64,000 bases of DNA, taken from positions 472,349,501-472,413,500 of the forward strand of contig CM028130.1 in the NCBI GenBank assembly GCA_016271365.2. Direction: 5' to 3'. Below the pieces are notes generated by a model. That model was given only the letters and a program-made list of their open reading frames with translations, had not been told where the DNA came from and searched no databases. The translations under genes were made by a program, and so were the position numbers. Shown here one piece after another: positions 50,855 through 60,752 of this stretch. Numbering within the stretch: the stretch's first letter is position 1; each line of letters begins with the position of its first letter. The stretch is from Neoceratodus forsteri. Taxonomy: Eukaryota > Chordata > Ceratodontiformes > Ceratodontidae.

Positions 50855-52535
50855 CTAACGGTCTTTCGTGTCTACTCGTTTGGTCAGCCCCCACCCTGGG
50901 AGCTGACCTTGCTGCCCCCCCTCCCTCTCTGGCTTCTGCCTTCCCAATCCCGAATATTCTCGCTGCACTGTTTTTTGCTTCCAGAACCCTTCCCCTGTAC
51001 CTGTTCCACCCCCTCTTGAACCCCTCCACTGTTTCTCCCTCCACCAGCCCCCAGGCAGTGCATTCCATGGCTCCACCACCCTCTCAGTGAAGTAGCACCT
51101 CCTCCTTTCTCCTAGATCTCCCCTCCGGCTTCCACCCATACCTTCTAGTTGCCCCTTCCTTCGAGCACCCTGACTGCTCCTCCCCTATTTACCCCTTCAT
51201 GTACCTGAAGACCTCTATCATGTCCCCCGGTCTGTTCTCTCTTCCAATGGGTACATATTTAGCTCTTCGAGCCTCTTCCCCATAGGTCCTATCCCCCAAG
51301 CCCCAAATCATTTTGGTTGCCCTCCTCTGGACCCTCTCCAGGAGTTCAATGTCCCTCTTTAAATGTGGCCTCCAAAACTGCTTACAGTACTCGAGGTGCG
51401 GCCTCACCAAGCAGTTAGTGGGAGTATCACTTCCCTCCTTCTGAAGGTGAGCCCCCAAGCAATGCATCCAAGCATCCTGTTGGCCTTTGCCGCTGCCCTC
51501 CTACAAGTCTCTGAGTTGTTCATCTTGACATCCACCACCACTCCCAGATCCCTCTCAGCCATCGAGACTTGTAGCATTTCCCCCCCCAGGGTGTACACTT
51601 GGCCTGGGTTTCTGGCTCCCAGGTGCAGTACCTTGCATTTTCCTGCATTGAACCTCAGCTTCCACTTTCTACACTATCTTTCGAGAGCTTCCAGGTCCCC
51701 CTATAGGGCCACCCTCCCCTCCTCCCTATCCACCTCCGCCCCCAGTTTTGAGTCATCCACAAAGAGACTCATCTCACTCCTGATACCCTACCTTATGTCA
51801 GAGATGTAGGCGTTGAACAGGAGGGGCCCAAGGACTGATCCCTGAGGGACTCCACTAATGACCCTCCTTGGGGATGAGACTATCCCTCCAACCACGACCC
51901 TCTGGGTCCGGTTCTGGAGCCATTTCCTATCCATCTGATCATCTGGTTCCCCACCCCCATTTCTCCCAGATTATCCAGCAGGCCCCCGTGAGGAACAGAG
52001 TCAAACGCCTTGCTGAGTCAAGAAAGAGGACGTCACTGGCTCACCCAGGTCCAAGGCACTCATCACCCAGTCATAGAACTCCACAAGGTTTGTCTGACAT
52101 GATTTCCCCAGGATGAATCCATGCTGTCTATCATCCAGGCACCCCAACTTTTTCAGATCCCCCCAGTCTCTCTTTGACAATGCCCTCCATCACCTTGCCC
52201 ACCACCGATGTCAGGCTGACGGGCCTGTAGTTCCCTGCCACCTCCCTTGATCCCCCCTTGTGGACAGGCACTATATGCACCACCTTCCAGTCCTGGGGCA
52301 CCCACCCTGTCCTCAGAGAGATGCTGAAGAGCTCCACCAGGGGTTTCACCAGGACATCCACCAGTTCATTTAGCACTCTGGGATGTAATTTATCTGGCCC
52401 TGGTGCTTTCTCTGTCTTAAGGGACCTGAGGGCTTCCCTCACTCTCTCTGCCATGATTTCCACCTCCACTACCTCGTCCCCCTGCTTTGCCTTTCCCCCA
52501 CCTGCCAGTGATGCCCCCCTCCCCAGACCCGCCAA
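50855..52535 (-). pseudogene. CR1-2 reverse transcriptase
   Basis: Segments in order are: KTEKAPGPDKLHPRVLNEL and NYRPVSLTSVVGKVMEGIV (52450-52160), an FVDD-type active site near 51752-51774, AERDLGVVVDVKMNNS and RMLGCIAWGL (51570-51440). LVRPHLEYCKQFWRPHLK, IELLERVQRRATKMI and the terminal YFTERVVEPWNALPG (51090) follow. Frames change several times. The FADD aspartates are preserved but the protein is not open. Confidence 0.87.
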
Positions 52536-53460
52536 TCGGTAAGGGTCCTCCCCTCCTCAGTTTCACCATCTCCTCCCATGTATGATGCAGTCCCCCCCAT
52601 TTTCCTTGGTGAAAACTGAGGCAAAGTACTCATTTAGTACCTCAGCCTGCTCCCCCGGGTCTTGTGCCCATCCCTCTCCTGTTTTAATCCTGCTAATCTG
52701 CCCCTTCACCCCTTGTTCCCTCTCCTAATTTTCCTGGCCAGGTTCTGCTCCTTCATTGCCTTAGCTGCCCTCACCACCCTAGTGGTCCTTCTGGCCATCA
52801 GCTCATACTCCCCTCTGTCCCTTTCACTCCTTGAGCACTTGAATTGCCTATAGGCCACCTTCTTTCCCCTCACCACCTCCTGAACCTCCCTGGTCCACCA
52901 GCAGGGTTTTCGGGCCCTTCCGCATTTTTATCTCACTCTTGTGCAGGTGCTGGTAGCATCCTGCCCCCCCTCAATGATTTCCCACCTACTGTCAGCGTCC
53001 ATGTCTGGCCCAATCCCATCCAAGTGCTCCTTAAGGATCCTTCCCATTTCCTTGAAATCCACCTCCCTGAAGTCAGTTACCTGTGTCTTGTGTAGCCTTC
53101 TATCCCTCCTAGGTTCAGGCAGAACCAGACCATGGCATGGTTGCTCCCCGACAATGGGTCCCTTACCTCCAGGGCCCCCAATCTGGTCACTGTCTGCCAG
53201 GACCACATCCAGTATCCGCTCCTCCTTGGCTGGTTCCCCCACCTGCTGAGTTAGGAACGCTTCCTGAAAGACATCCAACAACCTCTGTTCCCTGACCACC
53301 AAGGATGTCATAGTCTCCCAGTCTGTTCCTGGCATGTTTAAGTCCCTCAGCACCACCACCTTTCCCCTTCCCAATCTGCAGTGTCTCCCAACATCTGCCA
53401 TCAGACTCTCCTCCAGCTCCTCTGCCAGCACAGGGGGTCTATACACCACTCGTATTCTTA
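52536..53460 (-). pseudogene. CR1-2 endonuclease, C-terminal part
   Basis: The reading MVYRPPVLAEELEESLM, VVLRDLNMPGTDWE (the GDLN motif with G to R), LLDVFQEAFLTQQV and ILDVVLADSD matches the second half of the CR1 endonuclease. The linker region to RT fills the rest. Confidence 0.82.
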
Positions 53461-54340
53461 CTCTCTTGCCCCCCCTTTGTTATCAAGGTGACCCAAACTG
53501 CCTCCACAGTTCCCTCCGCCTCCGCCACTCCTCCTATGGCAATGCAGTTTTTGACTATTATTGCTACTCCTCCTCCCTTTCCCTCCCCCTGTCCTTCCTG
53601 AACATGGTGTAACCCTCCAGGTTCAGGCCCCAGTCATGCCCTGTGGTGGCCCAGGTCTCAGTGACCGCTGCCACATCCACCTCTCCTTCAGTTAGCATCA
53701 CCTGGAGCTCAGGCATTTAATTGCCCAAGCTCCTGGCATTTAGCAGGACTACCGTCCACCCTTTCCCTATACTTCTCCTGCTCGTGTTCCTGTGGGGATT
53801 CTGTCTTCCCCTGGTCCACACTTTATCAGTCCGCCTTTTCCTGTATTCCTGCAGCTCCCAAGGGGGGGTGGAGAAAGATTCCCTCCTTTATCGGACCCCC
53901 CTTGACAGCCTTTTCTCCCATCCCTCCCCACTTCACAAGTTTAAACCCCACCTTTTACCAATGAACCCCTCTATTTTCAACTTAAGGATTTCCTTCCCCT
54001 CCGAATTCAGATGGAGCCTATCTCTAGCATACAGCCCCTTATCTTCCCAGGTCTCCCCCCAATCCCCCATCAACCCATACCCTCTGGCCCCACACTGCTC
54101 CCTGAGCCACTGGTTTATCACCCTAATCTTCCTCTTATGTTCCCCACTAGCCCTTGGCACCGGCAGGATTTCCGAGAAGGAAATTGCACATCCTATATCA
54201 TGACAGACCCTGGCAAGCTCCCTGAACCTTGCCTGTATCTCTAGCTCACTATTTCCCTCAATGTCATTGGCACCCAGGTGGACCAGTATGTCCGGGGAAC
54301 CTTCACAATCCTTTGCCAACTGATATACCTCATGAGAATG
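53461..54340 (-). pseudogene. CR1-2 endonuclease start and ORF1 esterase domain
   Basis: At 54319-53933 an open reading contains ILVHLGANDIEGNSEL, RASGEHKRKIRVINQWL, YGLMGDWG and the catalytic pair DRLHLNSEGKEIL, typical of the SGNH/GDSL-type esterase in CR1 ORF1. The nucleophile-bearing N-terminus is missing because of 5' truncation at about 54340. The start of the endonuclease lies in broken frames at 53461-53930. Confidence 0.83.
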
Positions 54341-55319
54341 AGAGAAATCTCTCTTGCAGAAAGAGATGACCCATACTGCCGCTGGATCAGACTCCTCTTA
54401 GGGGAAGAAAAGTCAGGTACTCTTTACCGTACTCTGGAGACGAGCGCCTCAGGGGCTGAGGTGGAACCTGACCTGATCCAAAAGGGTGGTATCAGGTAAT
54501 TTCAGCTAGGCTCTGCGCTGTGATAACTTTTTTTTTTTTTAGTCCAAACCTAACAATGCTTTAAGACTGCTATTTTGCAAGGATTGTCTGACACAAAATG
54601 ATGAAGATGTTCTCCATCTGAGTGCAGAAGAAGCTGAGCGTCCATATTGAAATCATGACTGGACTAATAATCACAGCTGGAGAGATATTAATCACCTGTG
54701 CCGAAGAAGCCACCAAAGGGGCAATATCACAAGGGGTCTATATACCCCTATCAAAGGAGCAGAAGAACCTGAGCGGCTCTGACCATTAAGTTAGAATGTT
54801 CCACAGAGTGTAATTGTCTTGACAACTTAAAAAGTCTAGACACAGAAGTGTATGGTCCACGGACGCAGTCTGAAATACTACTGAAAAGATCTTGTATCAC
54901 AGACTCTGATGATAGAGAGGACGTGTCCTTCAGTATATAAGATGAGTCATCCACTGTATTACTGACCAGAAGGACAGGGAAAGACCCACCTAGATGCACT
55001 TCTACCCCAGAAGAATCTTTAAGGGGAGGTCTAGGTCAGAGCCACTAGAGACTCTGCCACCAGGAAGGATGCTGAGGAGCTTGGAACCACGTAGAGAGCC
55101 GAGAAGTGCTGAGCGGAATGAGAGATTCCGTTGGCAGAACAGTGCATCAGAGTTCCATCAGCAGAAAACTGCTGGATGACACAAGATCCCACAAAGACTG
55201 CCACTCACGAAGATGTGTGGAAAAAATAATCCACAGAACAGGACTTCATTCTGCAGAAAACATCCTGCCACAAGTTCTGTGGAGAAGAAGTCCGAAAAGG
55301 AAAAATGTGTCACCAATTC
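54341..55319. other. DIRS-D interior, unassigned
   Basis: No gene with recognisable conservation. A plus-strand stretch near 55250-55320 has spaced cysteines (CGEEV.KGKMCHQFC), faintly like the DIRS Gag zinc module but in the opposite orientation to that suggested by the ICR. I leave it unassigned. Confidence 0.4.
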
Positions 55320-55830
55320 TGCCAGACAGCACCCAGTAGCACCCCCGTGGCATCAGCATCACTCATGGCACAGGAGGGCACCAAGCAGTGCCTATGCCAA
55401 CCTGGGCAATACCTGAGGGCACCCGTGGTGGTATCCACAGGCACTCCCAGCACTAATGCAACAATGGCACCCGAGGGCACCCCTGACACCCATAGTACCA
55501 TGGTACCCATGACACCCATGGCAAGAATGGCACTTGAGGGCACCAGTGGCACCCATGGCACCAGAGGCACCCATGGGTGCCCCCACAGCACCACCTGAAG
55601 CACCCATGGCACCCAATAGCACCCAGGGGTGCCTGTGGCACCACCTGCAGCACCCACGGGTTCTTGGCACCACATGTGGCATCCGTGGGTGCACGGCACC
55701 ACCCGCAGGTGCTCAGTGACACCCAGACATCCGCAGCACCACAAGCGGCACTGACAACTAACGCCAGCAACAAGAGCACCCACGGCACTGCACAGAGCGA
55801 TGGTATCAACCCACAGCACCAATGATGGCG
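55320..55830. repeat. GGCACC-rich minisatellite
   Basis: Degenerate repeats of ggcaccc(a/g)tggcacc, in steps of about 9-15 bp, run for some 500 bp. Frames on both strands stay open because of the repeat. On the plus strand one reads APMAPEAPMGAPTAPPEAP, reminiscent of the Pro-rich variable part of DIRS Gag. Confidence 0.7.
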
Positions 55831-56134
55831 GCGACCAAGGCATGGCTCTGAGTCACGGTGCCGAAGGAAATGCCAATGGAAATCCTGAGAAGAAGGGGAG
55901 AAGGAAAAAGGTGGTGCCCATGCCGACCCCTGCATGGAAAAGGAAGAGGGGGTAGACATGAGGGGTCGACACAATGGAGAAGGCACCAAGAGGGCACCGC
56001 ACTCATCCTGATCCAATCAACCCGGCTCCGGTCCAAAGGCTCTAAGGCCCAGAGATCTTGAAATCAGGAACACGGGAGAAGTCAAACCCCCTGCTTCAAA
56101 GGAGCAGCCCAGAGGTGAAACTGCTCACCGGAGC
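55831..56134. other. DIRS-D interior next to L2 insertion
   Basis: About 300 bp with a Lys/Arg-rich plus-strand reading (EKKGRRKKVV). I see no defined feature. Confidence 0.35.
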
Positions 56135-57110
56135 TCCAACAATTCAATTCAATTCGTGTTTATTTATAAAGCGCCTTTCAGAATCAAGGCGCTGTACATA
56201 GTAATAAAACAGAGATCAACAATAAACAAATAAACTATAAAGAAAAACCCAAGTTAAAAAGATAAGTTTTTAAAGCAGTTTTAAAACTATCGACGGTCGG
56301 ACATTCTCTCAACCAATGAGGTAGAGAATTCCACAGGGTAGGAGCTGAGCAAGCAAAAGCACGAGATCCTGATAACTTCAAGCGAACCCTGGGAATCTCT
56401 AGCAATCCCTCATTGGCCCGGAGGCGAGAGGCGATAGGGAATCGGAAGATCTTTCAGGTAACGGGTCCCTGATCATGTAAGGCTTTAAAGGTTAGTAAAC
56501 CAACCTTAAAGATGATATGCCACCGCACAGGCAGCCAATGCAGTTCGCGAAGCACAGGCGTAATATGACTGGTTCTCGAGGTCCCAGTCAAAAGCCTGGC
56601 TGCAGCGTTCTGCACTAGCTGCAGGCGGCGGATATCAATCCCTGGGAGTCCTAGGTATAGGGAATTACAGTAGTCCAAACGGGTTGTAACAAAGGCGTGA
56701 ACCAAAGTCGGAAGATCCTCCTGGGGAATCAAGGACAGAGATGGAGTTCGGAGTCAAGAATGCAGCCATTAGGAGTGGGGCCAAGGGGAACCCACCAAAG
56801 TTGGTTCAGGTCTATCTCCCCTCCCAACGAACAATCCTCGTGCAGACGTACCAAAAGGCAACCTTGAGCGGCACCGATTCTTCTTCCCCCAACGAGGAAG
56901 AAGAGCTCGAGTTTAATCGGAGCTGGATCCCCGGAACTGCTAGATTTGTGCTTTGGGGGACTGTCCTCCCCCCAAGCACAGGACTGTCTGTAGTCAGACC
57001 CCCCCCATTTATTAAGGGTGGCGGACCGGACACAGCCCCTCTGCCATAAAACTTTCAAACGAAGTCCTCCTACTGTCACCGCTACCATCTAAGGATGACT
57101 TCGTTGATGG
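56135..57110 (-). mobile_element. L2-type LINE, 3' part
   Basis: The minus strand encodes the RT C-terminus: CILDSELHLCP (near 56760), VHAFVTTRLDYCNSLYLGLP, LQLVQNAAARLLTG and HITPVLRELHWLPVRW. A 3' UTR follows with gcgccttgattctgaaaggc / gcgctttataaa and the tail gaattgaattgaattg at 56138-56155. Upstream (57050-56780) the RT is in broken frames. It inserted into DIRS-D near its right end. Confidence 0.82.
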
Positions 57111-57289
57111 CAGGAAGGAATTTATTTTTCTTCTTCTTCATAATCTTCTTTTCCTGTTCATAAAATAAGATATTAATATTAATATATTAAATTAAATGCC
57201 AAAAGCTGCTGTCATATAGATGAAAACTTTGACTACAGCAGGCGAGGGCGTCAACCTCAAGAGCACTTCGGCGGGCGGAAAAGGAACTG
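57111..57289. other. DIRS-D segment between L2 and right repeat
   Basis: AT-rich at 57120-57200 with TTAATATTAATATATTAA-like words. No gene. Confidence 0.4.
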
Positions 57290-57466
57290 AGGCAGTTGAG
57301 GTCGGCTGAGATAGCCTACGGAGGCACAAAGCTAGTCTACATGTGCGCATGGTGGTCCTGTCTCAACGCCCTACATCTTCTGAAAATATTAGGCTCCCGG
57401 CTGGTCCTAGCGCCTCCAGCACTTCCCATTAGAGTGAATGAGTGATGGAGATTTAGTCCAGGAAGA
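57290..57466. repeat. DIRS-D right terminal inverted repeat
   Basis: Partner of 43467-43680 (see there). Confidence 0.85.
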
Positions 57467-57784
57467 TCACTAATTGTGACTCAAATGCAGTAAAATTAGA
57501 AGCTTACAGACTAAATACTATTGCATAAAATAAAAACGACACAATTTTATCGCACATGTGGCAAACATTTACCTTAGAAAAAAATGCAGAAGTAGGAAAA
57601 CCGGTAAAAATTCCACGACTACATGGAATCAAATGCAGCCACATTAGAAATGGTAAAAATAAATACCTCAAAATCAGCACTCAAAAGTAAGAAATATCTC
57701 ACAGGAAGGTCTCTGAAGACAAAGCGCTCCGGGGCAATGTTGTCAGTTCAGCGGAGAAAAAGTTCAGAGGTCCTTCATGCTGAC
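57467..57784 (-). other. DIRS-C leader
   Basis: AT-rich untranslated sequence between the 5' inverted repeat and Gag of DIRS-C. No gene is seen. Confidence 0.6.
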
Positions 57785-57927
57785 TACAGGTAGCACTCTC
57801 CTCTTTCTCTCTTTCTATTCTGACTGGCCAATGCCATTCTCATTTGCACTGACTCCACCTCTCTGGGGCAGCTTAACTTGGCATACTGTACCTGTCAATA
57901 CATACTGAAGAATTCCTGGGGTGAGAA
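57785..57927. repeat. DIRS-C 5' terminal inverted repeat
   Basis: It contains ctgactggccaatgccattc, ccacctctctggggcagctt and acctgtcaatacatactgaa, reverse complements of 18540-18690 and of the right half of the ICR at 19175-19225. Confidence 0.85.
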
Positions 57928-58480
57928 TACGGTGGGTTTCTTTCATAGACACAGCTGGAAAATCTACTGCAGCAGTCTCTTGTGCTAACAGACTATTTAT
58001 TTCATGCAGATCTCCCATAAACTGAAAAGGCTAGAAATCCTGTCGGCGTTCTTGGGGCCTAAACAGGGCCTCCTCTTGAGGTAGCTCTATACTGATAACT
58101 CTAGCATCTCATATCCCATGCCTTGCCTTCTCTCTCTGGCAGTTACAGTCCTTTCCCTGTACTCTCTCTTATGAGAATTACATTTTTATACTTTTCCTCT
58201 TGGCTTACGACAGCACAAGATGTTTCTACTGTCCTAAACCTTTACACTCTCTTGAACTCATTTCCACCAGTCTGATCTTACACCTTCTCCACCCGGGGGC
58301 TATTTCTTATAGAGAATAATTTTCTTTTCCTTTAAGGTCTTATTGCTGTACATTTCATTTGATGTTCTTATAGCAAGAACCGAACCACCAGAACCCTTTC
58401 AGACATCCGCTCGCTCATACCTCATGCCTCGGCTGATGGTTGGGCCTTATTGTGACAGTTTTGGGTGCCACGGATCTGAT
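57928..58480 (-). other. R1 internal remnant and possible primer-binding site
   Basis: Right of DIRS-C a short open minus-strand reading ends at DIRS-C. Near 58456-58476 the minus strand reads tggcacccaaaactgtcac, resembling a retroviral primer-binding site of the TGGCGCCCAA type. No gag or pol motifs are seen. Confidence 0.4.
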
Positions 58481-59510
58481 TCCAGTCCTTACCAGCATGC
58501 TCTACTCATGCAATGATTCCAACCTTTGAACTGACTCACCAAGAGGACTTCTGGCAGTGCCACATAGATCACCCAACGAACTGCCACCCTGTTGGGATCC
58601 CAAACATCACTCCCCCAAATGGAGTTTCCCAGCCTCCATAAGTGGTTTGCCCCATGGGTCCCAACTCTGCAGCAGCCTCCAACCTGGGGAATAGGGGTAA
58701 CTCTGCCACTTTTACACCCTCAACTGCAAGGGCTGCCACTTCCAAGCCATGCCCCAGGCCCTATTTGCCATAGCGGGCCTGCCCACAGTAAACCATTCCA
58801 ACTCAACACCCATAGGCAATCTCTCTATTTTAGGGCATTAACCCCTGTCAGTAATCACACTGCCAAGGTGCCAAAGTACACTTGCTGGGCCTCCATATTC
58901 ATTTCTTCTCAGCAGGCTTCGGCTCCCAAATGCACCAACAGGCCCCTATGTTTTGATCCATTGCTCCCCTTTTAGAACACCCAAACCATCACCTTTCATC
59001 TCTCAGGTCTTCAAGGATAGAGGGCCAGGGTAGCAATTGGACAACTCTGGCTCCACAATGGTCCTCCGACCGAAGTTGCAGGCCAAACCCCTGGTCCTCT
59101 TTCCCTGACTCTCTCAGAATCCTCCTAGGTGCCAAAAACCTTCCTATTTATACCCCAAAGGAGGAGACCCCTGCCAGTAGCAACAGGCCACATCCTGACT
59201 TACTGGCACCACTAGCTCCCTCTCTCTGCCTAACTACACTTAGCAACCAGCCTAACTACACCTAGCAACCTAAAATGAACTAGTAAGTGCCCATGGGGTG
59301 CTTACACCTGCAAACACAACCATAAGACAGGTAGTACCTCAGAGCTGTGGGAGTACTTACAAACACAAACCGTAACACACATAGCATCTCAGAACTGTTG
59401 GGAGTACTTACAAATGCAACTATAAGATAGGTAGTATCTCAGAGCTATGGGAGAACCTGCAAACATATCCATAAGACAGGTAGTATCTCAGAGCTGTAAG
59501 AGTACCTAAA
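58481..59510 (-). repeat. R1 right LTR-like segment
   Basis: The interval 59115-59288 matches 11187-11366. On the minus strand, tataaata (59145-59152) precedes ggcacctagg, a promoter-like arrangement. Upstream lie four 50-bp tandem repeats. Downstream (59114-58481) the sequence would be R-U5. LTR termini are not clear. Confidence 0.5.
59306..59507. repeat. Four tandem ~50-bp repeats in R1 U3
   Basis: Units begin at about 59306, 59355, 59406 and 59455, with the consensus caaacacaaccataagacag followed by gtagtatctcagagctgtgg and gagtac. Tandem repeats upstream of a TATA box are typical of retroviral U3 enhancers. Confidence 0.75.
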
Positions 59511-59869
59511 CAAGTTCTGGCTATAGCCAACACAGCTGACAAAGGATACAGAATTAATGTGTGGACTGAATTGTATGGGGTCTTCCTTGGGGTTGTTAAC
59601 TCTAATGCTTACTCCTCCCCTAAGCAAACAAGAAGCTAGGACTAATTATGTTGGCATAATGTGGCGAGACACTCTTCTCTACCTCTGACACTGACTTGGA
59701 GCTGTACCTTGTGCTTAGGACAGGAGGTCATGGGCTAGGGGGAAAGGGTGAGCATTAAGGTTGACAACCCAGGGAAGACCCCACTACTGATTTGCCAAGA
59801 CTCTGGAGACTAAAACCCTAATATGTTTTTATTTCCTTACTTTGTGTGCTTTGCTGGCTTCAACTCTTA
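59511..59869. other. No feature recognised
   Basis: About 360 bp between R1 and the Penelope-like repeat. I see no conserved coding or repeat. Confidence 0.5.
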
Positions 59870-60308
59870 TATATATATTTAAAATTTGGCTGTAAGACCA
59901 ATATCCTCTGAGATAACCCATGCCTCAGGGCATTTGCTCTAGGGTTCTTTTGTAGTTTTTTTCCTTTTCTATTTTGGGGTCCCCATGGTCCAAACAAATA
60001 ACATCCCCTTTAAGGGGTGGCTGGCTTTCTCTCCCTGGGGTGAGACACAGATATGGCACACTGATGAGTCCAAATGAGGGTGAAACACGTGTATGTGTCT
60101 GCTGTTCTTAGCCTTTACTGATTGTACCGTGATGCCTTCCGGCACCATGCAATTCTGCTTAAAGCTGAGTCAGTCCAAATTCTCTCATGGGGATTTACAT
60201 ATGTTTCCCATGATGCTTTGCATTATTGGGGTATGTGCAAAATTTGGCTGTAAGGCCAATATCATCCGGGACAACCCATGCCTGAGGGCATTTGCTCTGG
60301 TTCTTTTG

Positions 60309-60320
<12 letters not shown>
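59870..60320 (+). mobile_element. Penelope-like terminal repeat fragment, partly duplicated
   Basis: The sequences 59882-59955 and 60238-60313 are direct repeats (aaatttggctgtaag.ccaatatc...cccatgcct.agggcatttgctct) about 356 bp apart, with a hammerhead ribozyme between them. Such partly tandem, ribozyme-bearing pLTRs are characteristic of Penelope-like retroelements. No RT or GIY-YIG coding is present here, so the class is inferred from the ribozyme. Confidence 0.55.
60055..60099 (+). ncRNA. Hammerhead ribozyme (type I, very short stem III)
   Basis: The core CTGATGA is at 60061-60067 and GAAA at 60082-60085. Stem I pairs ggcaca (60055-60060) with tgtgtc (60094-60099), with one G-U. Stem II pairs gtcc (60068-60071) with gggt (60078-60081), with two wobble pairs. 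Stem III is the minimal acac/gtgt (60085-60092), and cleavage is expected after A60093 (GTA). The wobble at the first stem II pair is a weakness. Ribozymes with such a short stem III usually act as dimers. Confidence 0.75.
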
Positions 60321-60367
<47 letters not shown>

Positions 60368-60382
60368 TATATATATATATAT
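60312..60382. repeat. (AT)n microsatellite
   Basis: About 70 bp of almost pure AT dinucleotide, interrupted by atacacat near 60358. Confidence 0.95.
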
Positions 60383-60385
60383 AAT

Positions 60386-60752
60386 ACAGAAAACTGTGAA
60401 TGCATCATTTTAGGGTTATAGAAAAAGTCGGAAATGAGACACTAGGGTTGAACCCTAACCCCCACCGCCCACCCCGATCCTCCACAGACTGACAGACACG
60501 GGGTGTGCCATTGAGGTCATGAGGCCAAATCTCACCCCATTCCATGTGTGAGCATGTTGACATGCTACAGTAAAGGAGAATGGTCTGAGATTTAGGCCTC
60601 ATGACTAATATTTACACCCTCGTGCCTGTCAGTCTGTGGAGGATCGGGTTGGGGCGTGTGTGGGGGCATTAGGGGTTCAACTCTAATGTCTCATTTCCCG
60701 ACTTTTTTGCTGTAACACTAAATGATGCATTAAAGCAGTTTTTGCATACAGA
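60386..60752. repeat. Large palindrome related to the HE tails
   Basis: The left arm (60388-60550) and right arm (60590-60750) are near-exact reverse complements: atgcatcattt, aagtcggaaatgagacac, gatcctccacagactgacag, catgaggcc. The centre is near 60568 and itself holds agcatgttgacatgct. Words such as cagactgacag and ccattctcct are shared with the tails of HE-A and HE-C. Confidence 0.85.

Larger units (their letters stand above)
50816..54340 (-). mobile_element. CR1-2: CR1-clade LINE, 5'-truncated in ORF1
   Basis: The minus strand has ORF1 esterase, endonuclease, RT and 3' UTR in order. The tail at 50818-50838 is made of gttagtat repeats (plus strand taacatactaacatac), the CR1-type terminal repeat. 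It is more diverged and GC-richer than CR1-1. Confidence 0.88.
43467..57466. mobile_element. DIRS-D: DIRS element expanded to 14 kb by insertions
   Basis: The left (43467-43680) and right (57290-57466) ends are inverted repeats: gagatagcctac..ggc, ctagtct, catg.gtggtcctgtctca, ttctgaaaat.ttaggctcccg. The internal complementary region at 49505-49600 fuses both ends. The ICR is nearest the left end once DIRS-E is removed, suggesting minus orientation. I do not recognise RT or recombinase in what remains, so it was probably non-autonomous like DIRS-H. The insertions are DIRS-E, CR1-2 and an L2 tail. Confidence 0.8.
18506..57927 (-). mobile_element. DIRS-C: DIRS retrotransposon spread over 39 kb by insertions
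   Basis: Its left (3') end at 18506 and right (5') end at 57927 are recognised because the internal complementary region at 19110-19225 is the fused reverse complement of exactly these two ends. Surviving pieces are 18506-19845, 37066-39841, 43082-43466 and 57467-57927, about 5 kb in all. They occur in the right order: 3' repeat, ICR, recombinase, RNase H, Gag, leader, 5' repeat. Most of the RT is missing between 37990 and 38465. The insertions are the Gypsy element, HE-C and DIRS-D. Confidence 0.8.
11187..59510 (-). mobile_element. R1: degraded LTR-retroelement-like host of most insertions
   Basis: Two matching segments, 11187-11366 and 59115-59288, each carry a TATA box on the minus strand followed by ggcacctag, as in an LTR U3/R boundary. 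Between them, outside all nested insertions, lie 11367-12363, 16751-18505, 57928-59114 and 59289-59510. These contain env-like or accessory-like minus-strand remnants and possible primer-binding sequence, but no gag-pol. I infer one internally deleted endogenous retroelement in minus orientation, opened up by HE-B and DIRS-C. The two LTR-like parts diverge beyond about 175 bp, so they may instead be two related copies. Confidence 0.45.

Noticed and set aside
54994..56061. Plus-strand DIRS Gag in DIRS-D
   Set aside because: Spaced cysteines and a Lys-rich stretch are suggestive, but the ICR position argues for minus orientation and frames are broken; left unassigned.
60093..60413. Plus-strand frame ending in repeated YI
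   Set aside because: The C-terminal half is translated (AT)n microsatellite and the start lies in the ribozyme.
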